Source: Rattus norvegicus
Taxonomy: Eukaryota; Chordata; Mammalia; Rodentia; Muridae
DNA: 64,000 nt
Assembly (NCBI RefSeq): GCF_036323735.1
Contig: NC_086024.1
Coordinates: 128,548,053 to 128,612,052, forward strand
Reading direction: 5' to 3'
Shown here: piece after piece, positions 33,134 to 43,130 of the stretch
Position numbering within the stretch: position 1 is the stretch's first letter
How the letters are laid out: each line of letters opens with the position of its first letter
The notes under the pieces: model-generated
What the model was told of the DNA's origin: nothing
What the model saw: only the letters and a program-made list of their open reading frames with translations
Databases searched by the model: none
Translations under genes and position numbers: made by a program

Positions 33134-34544
33134 CTCACATATAATGTTTCAGTTCAGGGATGTCCTGGGTTATAAAGGAAGGACTCCATGTGGATTTTTC
33201 CCCCTCTTTGAATGACGCCGAGTGGGAAAGAAGGTCATGTTGTGTGTCAACAGTTCTTGATGGTAAGATCCTAGGCATGGGCTTCCAGAGTTGAAAGTGA
33301 GAGTGTTTTTCTCTTACCTATAATAGATCTTGCCAAGCTGTCTTCCTAGGAGCCTACACAGACTTCCCTTGCTTTGCACAGCAGGACAGGGTCTGCTTTC
33401 TCACCTGCTCATAGCACTGGACACCAATACCATGCATCTGTGCCGATCAGAAAGGTGGGCTCTTTATTGGACTTACAGGTTTTATAATTGCATAAAGTTA
33501 GGAAATCTTACAAATTTCCACTGGCCATCTCGGTTTATTGATCTTTCTTTTCTTTTTCTTTAAAATTTGCTTTCTAGTATCAGCCATTTTCTGGGTTTTC
33601 TCCTTGAGGCTTACTGTTTTCCTGATAAACAGATTTGAAAGAAATCTTTAAAATGATGGTTATACTTGCTATCAAGACTTTCAGTTTGCTGTGTTTATGA
33701 CATTTCATAATAGCCCACAATGTAGTAGGTCTCCCTGAGGCACCTTCATTCCTATCATGTCTTGGTTGATACTCTCTACCCCACTTCTCCTTTTCCTCCT
33801 TTCCAGACTCTAAACCCTCCTACCTCCAGTATTTCCCAGTTTACTCTCACTCCATACGTGTGCTCTAAACCTCACCCCTTCTCTCCCTTAAAGCCTGTTT
33901 CCCTTGCATGGTCCCATTCTAGTTTCCTGGTGTCCACATCCTTGGGGAGCAGTCTGTAGGCACTGGCAGGCAGCGTATACGATGTTGCTAGTAGACGGCT
34001 TCTGGATCTTAGCCCCCTTACTGATCATCTATCTGATTGTTGGTTGATTACTGATTACATCCTACATCCACTCTGTTCAGCCTCTGGTCAGGAACTGTGA
34101 TGTTTGGTACATATACATACATGAAGGCTGTTCTGTCATGGTGAGCGGCACTAACCCCCATATACTGTTTATGCTTTGCAAAGTCAAACAGCAATTCTTT
34201 CGATGATTTCTGGGGATAGTCTTATTCTGAAAGGCTGTGTCTACTTGGTGCCTCTCTCCATTTATATTTGCTGTGTTTCCATGTCTGCCGTGAACGTTAG
34301 TCCTTACCACCCGCACTGACTGTGCCTCTGCCTGAGGTTTTCCCTTGCAGCCTTCTCTTTCAGTTCTCTGATCTTTTTCTGGCCCTGCCAGTGTCTTCTT
34401 TGACTGGCTTGCTCCACTGCATCTCTAAAGACTACGTTACACGTCCCAGCTCCCCTTCAGATGGGTCCTTCTGCCATGGCTGCCTCCCATCTCTGATGCA
34501 CTGCAAACATCTAGGATGAAGTGAGATACAGAGCAGTAGAAACA

Positions 34545-35480
34545 GGCCAGGGAACCAGGAAGGCACCAGAGGTGAAGGATGGGGTCATGGACCCAGATAA
34601 GAAAGAGGGAGGAGAGGGGCAGAGGGGCAGCCAGGTTATCTGAGGAGTTAATGAACACACCTGACACCCCCTCCCCTTTTCCGGAGATCAAAGGGGCCCT
34701 GGGAAGATGAGCCCAGAAGGCAAAGGAGTGAGAGGATCTTGGACTGTTGCCAGGAGCGGTTTTGGGAACTATGCTTTTATCAGCCAGAACTGATGGATGG
34801 GTTAGGGCTTATCCAATTCCAGTCAAGGTGTGGGTATGTGGCTGGGCTTAGATTCCAGAGGTATTGCTTAGGGAATAGGTAAGGCAAGAACAAGAGGAGC
34901 AGATGTCCTGTGTGTTTCACACCCTCTGCCATCAGAGACCAGAGAGCAGAAGGCCCAGGGTCAGCCTAGGTCTGGGAGGGTGCTGTAAGTTGGAGCAGGT
35001 CATTAGGTTAACATGCCCAGCACTCACTCATAGACCCACTATGTGCTGAGAGCTCAGATGAAGGCTATGTTCTATTTCTGTCTCTGCCACAGTGGAAGCT
35101 GGGTACCTCAGATTCCCTCTTGTACAAAGTGTACTGAACTAGGTGGGAGGCTGGCAACTCCCCCACATGGGCTTAGGAGGAGGCTGGTGAAAGACGTGCT
35201 AATCAGGGTTCCCAAGGCTGGCAGAAGACACGTGGGCTGGATGCGCTGCACCAACTGTCCCTTGTGCTGTATCTCTGGGGAATAATGAATTGAGTGGGGA
35301 AAGGAGCATTCAGTCCTATGTGCCCCGGGGACTGTCAGTGGAGAAGAACCTAAGGGAGCTTGTGAGCCTGGCCATGTGCTGCTGTGACCTGAGGCCTGGC
35401 TATTCTCTAGGTTTGGTGCAGAAGAAGCAGCTAGAATTTTTGGAATCAGGGAAGGGAGAACGTTCTGTGGCTATCTGAGT
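34545..35480 (-). pseudogene. Decayed copy of the serpin promoter / exon 1 / intron 1 block
   Basis: Aligns by eye with the 5' blocks of the Serpina1f gene (about 42360-43380) and the A1AT-like gene (about 52465-53430). Shared landmarks are GTTAATGAACAC (34647-34658) with a nearby ggttatct, and the region around the exon 1 donor. Here the donor GTAAGT is changed to GCACGT (35199-35194) and the TATA position reads attatt in place of tataaa (35277-35290). No matching exon 2 follows on the minus strand. It is either a remnant of a lost serpin gene or an abandoned distal promoter of Serpina16. Confidence 0.65.
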
Positions 35481-37196
35481 CAACCTCAAGGAACAGCAGA
35501 GTAAGGCAAGAAGTTCACGGCTGTCAGGGGCCCATGGCTGTGCCTGAGCCATGGTGTCTTCAGTGAGAGCTCACTGCTTACTACGACCATGCGTGCTTCC
35601 ACTCCTGCCCTGTGCAGGTCTCACACAAGGACCTGGCACAGGTGCATTGTAGTTTGTTTGTTTGGAACAGAGAAGAGACAGGTCAAGTGCCTAATGCCAC
35701 AGAAAGGGTCTTTGGTCTGGCTGAGAAAAAGCTGGTGGTGTCCATTCCAGAAAAGAGGAGCTTTTCCTTGAAGGTAGAGAGAGTAAAGGCCCTTGATTCT
35801 GCCCTGTCCATCCACTGCAGGTATCATGGCTTCCAGACAGACACATGCTCTTTACCATGGATATAGACATGCACAGAGACTATAATGACAGAAACACACA
35901 CACATACACATACACATACACACACATACACACACAACAGGGAACATACAGACTTTCTCCCCAGAGCCCTAGTTCTGGCACAGAAGGAAAAGCTGTTCAT
36001 ATAATGAAGGCTGTCACCCAGTGACCTTGCTCTGTGCTCACGTCGAATGTCGAGGACAGGGATTTATAACTGGCTGCCAGCGACAGCCGAGAGGCTCAAG
36101 GAAGCATCGTGCCCTAAGTCAAGGCCAGAGTGCTCCAGCATGAGATGTTTCGAAATGATGCCCAGAATGACCTAAAGTTTGGATAAACTTTAGCCCACCA
36201 CAAAACCCTAATCCTCAGCTTCTCCTTGTGCCCAGGTGAGCAGCCCCATAACTGTCAAGTGGTAGCTCAATTTGGCTTGCTTGGCTTCAGTTTGCTAACG
36301 AGAATGGTGCCTCATTTCTCATCAGATCTGTGAAGTGCCTCTATGGGCATTGAGGGGAAAGAACGTTTTCCAGTACCACCCTGGGGGGTTTCACTCCCAG
36401 TGAATTCTCTCAACAGAAGCACATCATCCCTCATGATGGCACAAGAGATACTGAGATGAAAAAAAAATAAACATACCAAATCAAAATAGAAATTTTGGAC
36501 ATTAGAGCAATACAGAGGCTCTGAGTGCAATGATTTCACAGAGGTCATACAGAGAACACACATCTAGTGTGTGTCAGTCTCAACTAGAACCCAGGTCCTG
36601 ATACCCTTCAGTCCAGAATCAGTGCTGCCCTTAGGATGGCTTCAACTTTGGTGGAGTTGGTGAAGGTCAGAGGCACTAGGACATTGGTATAAGAAGTGTC
36701 GCTTCTAGAGAAATTCTTGGAGTAAGTTCATTACTGAGTCCTGTGAGATCACACAGCCATGACATTTTTTTTAAAAATCTAAAAGTAACAATTTTTATAA
36801 TTCAAGCCAGTGCTTTCAGTTCACATTTATTCAGGGAATCAGGGTTGGGTGAGGGTGGGGATCTTCAGATGAGCTTGAAGCAGACAGCATTCCCACAGCA
36901 CAGAAGTGGTCTGGGTAGTAGGCATTTCCTGGGAGGGGGATTCTGGCTTCTGTAGGCCATTAGCAAGGTTGAGGGTTGAGGAGGATGGGGCAGACTGCTT
37001 GGCCTTGATGACAAGTGTGAATCCTGAGATCAACTATGAGGCACTAGATTTATATTTACCCTTGGAATACTACACTGAGAGCCTGGAGATGGGGCAGGGG
37101 TAGGTACATAAGATGTCAGGAAGATCTCAGGGGGACCTAGGGAAAGGATAAGTGTCCTTTTTATGTAGGTATCTATCCTTGTTATGACCTTTTAGA
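35481..37196. other. Intergenic DNA before the Serpina1f 3' flank
   Basis: A (CA)n-type repeat lies at 35898-35939. The rest is unremarkable and has no supported gene. Confidence 0.6.
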
Positions 37197-37710
37197 GTCA
37201 TTCATACAGCATTGATTCATGATCAGGGAGGACAAGGGGAATAAAGTAAGTGGCTTTGCACCCAGTGGCCTGATTGTCAGGAGAAGCTAGAGGGAAATCA
37301 CCCAGAGACCTCTCTGTTCATTGGAGAATCTGTGAGTCCCCTCTGGCAGGGAAGGGATGACAGCAACAGAGTCTGGGTTCTGCTCCAGCCCTGAGGAGGA
37401 AGAGTTCTACCAACTATCTCCTCCAGCCTTTCTCAGGCATGTGCTAGTGAGATGGAGAGGCCAGTCTCAGTGAGATGACACTGTACAACCAGAAGGGTCC
37501 ATAGTCTCCTCCCTTCAGTGCTGGAGATGAGACATCATGGAAATCTAAACAAGGATGTAGGAGACCCTGGGATGCACTGTGACTTGGAGATGCCACATAC
37601 CTCAGGACAGAGGAAGACACAGACACACACCACAAAGAGAGGGATTTGCTGGTTGCACTCAGGCATGAGTGAAACTATCCCATGTTTAATGTCAGCAAGA
37701 AGGGATCACG
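37197..37710. repeat. Segmental duplication, copy 1 (3' flank of Serpina1f)
   Basis: About 500 bp closely matching 63096-63600. Long shared runs include ctgaggaggaagagttctac, gagatgagacatcatggaaa and gggatttgctggttgcactc. Both copies include the ATTAAA polyadenylation signal of the neighbouring serpin. Confidence 0.92.
37685..37690 (-). promoter_or_regulatory. Serpina1f: Serpina1f polyadenylation signal
   Basis: ATTAAA on the minus strand, 54 nt after the stop codon; the same motif is kept in the duplicate flank at 63580-63585. Confidence 0.75.
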
Positions 37711-37743
37711 GCTCTCAGGAGAGGGGCTGATTCCCAAGAGCAG

Positions 37744-37932
37744 TTAGTGTTTGGGATTTACCACTCTGCCTAAAAAGAGGGGGACATCATTTGTTGGATC
37801 CTTGATGAAGATTAGGAAAGGTCTGTTGAACTGAACATAACCCACATCGACCGACCCGTCATTTTTGAAGCATGTACTTCTACCAGGTTTTGACCCCTTG
37901 TCATCGATGGTCAGCTTGACCTTACTTACCAT
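37744..37932 (-). CDS. Serpina1f: Serpina1f exon 5, reactive-centre loop and C-terminus
   Basis: The acceptor ctccctacag precedes Met-Val-Ser-Lys-Val-Lys-Leu-Thr-Ile-Asp-Asp. The 24-residue loop runs DKGSKPGRSTCFKNDGSVDV then GYVQ. Length matches A1AT, but the hinge has Lys-Pro-Gly-Arg where inhibitors have Thr-Glu-Ala-Ala, and there is a Cys in the loop. It ends VPLFLGRVVNPKH and TAA at 37746-37744. The usual Ala-Val-His start is replaced by Met-Val-Ser. Confidence 0.93.
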   Translation of the reverse strand: MVSKVKLTIDDKGSKPGRSTCFKNDGSVDVGYVQFNRPFLIFIKDPTNDVPLFLGRVVNPKH

Positions 37933-38757
37933 CTGTAGGGAGAGAAGCAGAAGCAAGTCAGAAGCAGGCAACACCTGCTCTGGCCTAAGGTAAGCTCTCA
38001 TGTGGAACTAACAAAGGCAGAACCTGCAATGGTTTGTGTCCATCCTTTATGGTACTGCCCAGCCATCTGCCTGCTCCATGGTGGTGACCCAAAGTCCCTT
38101 TCCCCTTCTGTCTCTCGTCTTTGTCCGCTTTGGCCCATTCCCTTTCATGCTCCTTTCCTGACTCCATCTCTCACAGCTTTAGATACAGTTCACATCACAG
38201 CCTCATAGCAGGAGGGTTGTTTGTATTTCATGTCCTTTGTACAAAGTCCCCTTTTCCAGTGTGTAGCTGTGAGCTCCCTGGGGATAGGGTTTCTGAAGAG
38301 GACCTCGAGTGTCCTGAACTACCCATAATGTCCCTGAACCAATGATATCTTTGGAAAACTCAATAATACTTCTGACTTTGTGGTTGACCAGTTGCTCTGA
38401 ATGCCACAGATGGAAAAATTCTAGGATAATGTCCCATGTCAGTGAGCCTAAGTCTCTCTGTATGAATATAAGCAAAATGAATCCCAAGGTCTCAATGGGC
38501 CTGGGCAACTATGAGACTGAGGTTCAGGGAGGCCATTCAGGGGAGCTACTTTTATTATCTGAAGCACAACAATCACCGTTGCAACTTTGGCCTCTGACCC
38601 CATCCTCCAGATAAATCCCGAAGTTCCCTCTGGAGGAGCTCAGCCTTGCCTTGGTCTGTACCCTTTCCACTAGCTATCCTTAGCCTCACACCTGAGCAGC
38701 GCCTCTACCCTGTTTAACTCAAACAGACCCAGGAATGTGACTGTGAGGTGACCTTAC

Positions 38758-38905
38758 CTTGAAGGACTTTTGAAGTGTGTCATTCATGACCGCTGAGCTG
38801 TTGGCATCATTATTGAAAACATAGGTGATTCCTAGTAGGTTCATCATTGACTCCACATCATGGGTCTCAGACAATGACAGTTCTGGTGTCTCTAAATTAA
38901 CCATC
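38758..38905 (-). CDS. Serpina1f: Serpina1f exon 4
   Basis: 148-nt exon with acceptor ttttctacacaccag and donor CTTCAAG|GTAAGG. It starts Arg-Met-Val-Asn-Leu-Glu, lacks the common FPK motif, and contains helix-like HDVESMMNLLGITYVF and a sequon Asn-Ser-Ser. It ends KSFK in phase with exon 5. Confidence 0.92.
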
Positions 38906-39717
38906 CTGGTGTGTAGAAAAGGAAGCTTTTCTTTAGTGTGGAAGAACCAGTACCTTTGTCCTGGTGGTCCCTAAAATACCATCTCCTAAGAGAAACCCTT
39001 CAGGCAGACTCAGGGGGTCCACATGGAACCATGTTCCTGCAGTGTTTGGTCACCCCCTCTTACTCAGCTAGATTTTACCCCAAGAGCAGCCAAGTACAAC
39101 TGCTCACTGGCGAGGGTCTATAGTTCACCTTGGGTCTGCCCGAGTGTCCTTGTGTTTCATGTAGCCCACATCACACAACAGGCAGCAAGGCCCAGGCTTG
39201 TTTACAGAGCACCAGAAGCACTGGTTTGTGGAGCATGGCTCTGGAGACCCAATAAATCCCATGCAAGTGTGTCAAAAGAATTGAGTCATGCCCTTACAGT
39301 CTTATAGGCATGTATTTCCTGAGGTTTTCCATACTGGTTCCTCCTGTCACCAAAACATCCTCATGGACTGTCCAACTTGACCTCTAATCTTTAATGTGGC
39401 CAGGGCCTGAGAGCCATCTCCATCTCCTTGGCTCAGCCATAATATACACTACATCTATGGCCAGTCTACTGGCCTCTGCATCTCTGGAATGAATATATCC
39501 ATATGGGGTGTTATCCCCCAAGGGCAACATGTTTATCTCTTTATATTGAGCACTGTTTTTGTCAATGAACCTGGCCTGAATTACAGAAATGAACATGGAG
39601 TCTGCTTGGAAGCTCAAAGTGGCTGTGGCCCCAGCTTCTGGTCAGTCTTTCAGGGCCTTTGTCATTTAATGATCAGAGGTTGGGTGCCTCTGGGTAGTTC
39701 CTGGGTCTGGGGATCAC

Positions 39718-39991
39718 CTTAGATTAGATTGTCGTCTCATTCGGCGGAAGTGTGGGTAGGTCAGTCTCTGTTCCACCTTTTGCATCTGCCCTATGTCAGG
39801 TATGATGAAGTAGGTTGTGAAGTTGCTTGCGAGCAGAGTAAACACCAGCACCGTGCTAGACAGATCCTCCACTCGGAACAAGTGATTCAAGTCCACGATA
39901 TGGATCATCGGTACCTTGATTGTCATCCCTTGTTCTAAATGATAGTCCTTCTGTTTGACAGATCGGCAGCCAAAGTCGCTGTTAATTTTGG
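39718..39991 (-). CDS. Serpina1f: Serpina1f exon 3
   Basis: 274-nt exon (one codon longer than usual) between acceptor atcctctccag and donor TCTAAG|GTGATC. It reads AKINSDFGCRSVKQKDYHL and then the conserved MTIKVPMI strand and YFIIPDIGQMQKVEQ. The segment that is Gly-Lys-Trp-x-x-Pro-Phe in A1AT is missing its Trp and Pro-Phe. An Asn-Phe-Thr sequon is present. Confidence 0.92.
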
Positions 39992-41118
39992 CTGGAGAGG
40001 ATGAAGAAGGCTGTGAGACAGGGGTGGGCCTAGGTCTGTGCGAGTATATCAGAAGAAAGGAAAAAGTAACAAATGCAAATGACCAGAGGTCCCTAACTCA
40101 CATGTGTACTCCTTTCTTTTGGAGGCTCCTTGTCTTTTGTTGACAACGGTTTAGTCAATATTCAAGGCAAACCTTTACGGTATCTTGAGTCCTTTCTTGA
40201 GCCCACAGAGAGTGCATATGCCTGGGTAGCCTTCCTGGTACCGTATAAGATAATGACTATTTTGGCCATCAGAGTAGGTAGGTGCCTTGGAAACCTATCC
40301 TTGAAGTCATCAGAATGAGTAGACCCCTCAGAGACTCTGGCCCCATGTTTTCATTGGAAAACAAGGGATCATAGGAAGGGACTGAAGCTGTGGTTTGTGT
40401 GCTGTGCCGGGTAGGACTTTGCCCAGGGGAAAGGGAGCTCTGGTGAAGAGAAACAGCCCTTAGCTTTGACTTCTTCTCCAGGCTATAGACTCCCTGGGGA
40501 CAGCTGCTCCTGACCTTACCAGTTCCAAGCAGGACCTGGTCATGCTTGGGGTCATTTAGTTGATCAAGTGTCTTTGTTCCACAAAGTTCCATGCACTGTG
40601 CCACCTTACTAATTTTTTTCATTACCTCAGAGCTATGGGCTATCTCTGTGATATGGACAGTCACCGCACAAACAGATAAAATGGCTTGCCCAGTGTAGAC
40701 AGGAAATGAATGGATGGAAGCCACATTTGAAGCCAATGTTTTCAGACTCCAAATCTGAGCCTCTCTACCATGCTTACTGTTTCATATCCTATGGAAACTG
40801 CCCTATGTATACTGAGCTATAATTTGTTTTAGAAAATACTACCTCTTCTCTTGTTTTACTCACATAGATTTCAAAAGAGTATTTGTATACAGAAGAGAAT
40901 GATCTGCCAAGTCCAGCCTAGGGGTTGCTTTAATACATCATCCTCCAAACTCATTGACTGCTGGAAACTGTGCTATTTAACAGTGAAAGACTGAAGAAGA
41001 TACATGCAGGCATCCTACCCCCCTCCATTTGGGGATTTCAGGAGACAGAACATTGGAATGTGAGCATCTATTTGTATAGATGTCCTGGAGAAAGCTCAGC
41101 CAAGTGATACACCCTTAC

Positions 41119-41747
41119 CATTCCAGATAATGTAGTTCACCACAGCCATGTATGTGTCATTCTCCAGATTCTTGACAATGTTCTTAATTTCCTTGTTGCT
41201 TTTTGTCATCATGTAATTGTTGATCTGTGTCTTGGCCCTCCTGCAGTCTGTAAAGTTGATGGACACGATGTCAGAGTGATATAGGTTCTTGACTCCTTCC
41301 ACAAATTTGTCTACTGGTGTCAGATCCTGGTGGATGAACACACCGCTACCACTTTTCAGTGGTGATAGCTGTTCAGGCTGGTGGATGGCACGGAGCAGAT
41401 ACCGGAAACACTTGTGGATCTCAGCTTCAGGCAAGCCTGTTTTGTTGAGCCTTAGGATTTCCAGGATGCGTTTGCTTTCATTACCTTTGGCTCCCAGGGA
41501 CAGCATTGAAATGGCAGCAATGACTCTAATAGGGGAGAATAAGATATTTCCATTTACTGACAGTTGAGCCATCTCTTTGAACAAGGTGATGGAGATATTG
41601 GAGATGGTGAGAGCCACCTTCCGGCACTGGAAGGGATCAATGTTTGGGTCTTCATAGAGGTCTTCATATTTAGTCTTGGTTATGGGAAGCAGACAGCACA
41701 GGCCGACGAGCAAGAGGAGTCCACGGGAGAAAAAGGGTGCCGTCATC
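41119..41747 (-). CDS. Serpina1f: Serpina1f exon 2, start codon
   Basis: The acceptor tctgtcttgcag lies one base before ATG 41746-41744. The in-frame ATG at 41770 is upstream of the acceptor and was not used. Signal peptide MTAPFFSRGLLLLVGLCCLL. Landmarks: FQCRKVALTISNISITLF (helix A), NILFSPIRVIAAISML (strand 6B), HKCFRYLL (helix D), SGVFIHQDL (strand 2A), and VVNYIIWN (strand 3A) at the donor GGAATG|GTAAGG. Several sequons are present (Asn-Ile-Ser, Asn-Glu-Ser, Asn-Lys-Thr, Asn-Phe-Thr, Asn-Asp-Thr). Extra Cys occur in QCRK, KCFR and DCRR. Confidence 0.93.
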
Positions 41748-42431
41748 CTGCAAGACAGAGGGAGGAACACAGCCTGGATTCAGAGCCATGACAGCTTCCA
41801 CTAACCAATGATTGACACAGGTAAAAGCAACCACAGTTTCCTTTTCCTGTGCTGGGTGCCCAACCTGGGCCAGGCACTCTCTACAGCCTCGTTATGGAAA
41901 GACCCAGTGATACCTCTCAGGGCAGGCCATGTCTTCCTGGTTTGTACTTACCTGATTTATAACAGTACCTTGCCTTCCCGTCCCAGTCTCAACTGGGGAG
42001 TTACACAGTTCTCCACTCCTTGATGAGAGCATAATAAGCCAAAGGGGTTAAAGAATATGTTTAAGGTCCATGAGCAGGGATTTCGGCGGAGCCTCGTCCA
42101 TACATAGAAGGTTGTTTGGGTCCTACTTCACTCCCACTGACAATAATTCAATGCAAGAGAAACTGCCCCATTTGACAAAAAGCCATGTCACCGGAACCCA
42201 TGTGACCTGTCACAATTTCTGAGCTTCATTTCACAAACAGAAACACAGTGAAACTAGTTACACAAATACAGACATGGCTACTGGTACCTGGATGCGATCT
42301 TGGGGGAAATTTGTAGGTTTGGCAAGCTTCAGCCTTTAGGACCAGCCTAAGTACGGTGAGGTCGGACTCAGAGCAGGAACCTGAATAAGAAAGAGGGCGG
42401 AGGTGTTAGAAAGGCAACAGCTCAGTGAAGA

Positions 42432-42443
42432 GTTAATGAGCAC
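42432..42443 (-). promoter_or_regulatory. Serpina1f: HNF1-like motif in Serpina1f intron 1
   Basis: GTTAATGAGCAC (plus-strand reading), a good HNF1 half-site, kept at the matching place in all three homologous 5' blocks (34647, 42432, 52547). Confidence 0.4.
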
Positions 42444-43044
42444 ATCTTCCCTTGTAGATCAGAAGTTCTTCCCAGGTGATCAAAGGCAGGTGGCCCCGGG
42501 GCAGGTGGAAGAGGCCTAGGGTCCTGGGCTGTCCATAGAGAGTCTTGAGAAACACATATTTAAGGATGGCAATTTAAAAAAGAAAACCTGTTTTCTCCTC
42601 TAAGAGAGTGGAAATCATGTAAGTCCTCGAATCCACAAGCACAGGTTGAGGTCTATGGCTTTGGGCGGAGGGGCATGGAACTGTGTATGGAAGGATGCCC
42701 AAGCCGAGACTGTATTGGGTGCGAATGGAGGAGATGGATAGGACTACCTGAGGTATTTCCTCAGTCCTCTCCACCCCAGGTAGAGACCACTCAAAGATAA
42801 GAGATCTAGAGCCAGCTCAGGACCTTCTCAAGGAGGGAAAATACCAGGCCACCCGACCCAGTGTTCAGTAGTGGGTATTCTTTGTGCTCAGAGCCCAGAA
42901 CAGAGACTTTGTTCTCCTCTGCATTTGTCCTCAGGACTTGAATCTCTGCCTCACCTCCCTCTGCGTGGAGGAAATATGGAGGTAGGTGGTAAGGTTGGCA
43001 CTGCCCACCCTATGGGTTCAGAAGGAGGCTGGTTAAGGACTTAC

Positions 43045-43130
43045 TGAGTAGTCTGTGGAGGCAGGAGAAGCTTGTGGGCTGGTCATGTAGCACTGGCTTC
43101 CCCTTAAGCTCTTAGCCTGGGGACTTATAG
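43045..43130 (-). promoter_or_regulatory. Serpina1f: Serpina1f promoter and non-coding exon 1
   Basis: TATA-like box CTATAAG (core plus-strand 43124-43129) lies 79 nt upstream of a donor CTCA|GTAAGTCC (exon 1 ends at 43045, intron starts at 43044). The same TATA-to-donor spacing (83 nt) and donor sequence occur in the neighbouring A1AT-like gene. Exon 1 is therefore placed at about 43045-43100. No transcript data. Confidence 0.6.

Larger units (their letters stand above)
31030..34540. other. Intergenic DNA between the ERV and the relic promoter block
   Basis: SINE-rich: an ID-like tRNA-derived relic (about 31188-31260, plus), a B1 (about 31791-31905, minus) and a B3-like SINE (about 32870-33133, minus orientation, ending cactcagccacctccccagc). 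The rest to 34.5 kb has no gene signal. In particular no serpin exon 2 is seen here. Confidence 0.6.
37667..43100 (-). other. Serpina1f: Serpina1f-type gene (exons 1-5)
   Basis: Coding exons 41747-41119, 39991-39718, 38905-38758 and 37932-37744 join in phase into an uninterrupted 412-aa secreted serpin. The sequence fits my recollection of mouse Serpina1f (alpha-1-antitrypsin 1-6), reported as epididymal. A TATA box and GTAAGT donor define a likely non-coding exon 1 about 1.3 kb upstream. The protein has lost both the breach Trp and the inhibitory hinge, and has five Cys in the mature part where A1AT has one. It was made by tandem duplication: its upstream block and 3' flank have copies elsewhere in the window. 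Confidence 0.85.

Noticed and set aside
35130..35480. Working exon 1 of another serpin
   Set aside because: TATA and donor are both changed and no exon 2 follows, so it was called a relic.
40269..40736. 155-codon open frame on the minus strand in Serpina1f intron 2
   Set aside because: No signal, domain or homology visible; lies in an intron with partial homology to the non-coding intron of the neighbouring gene.
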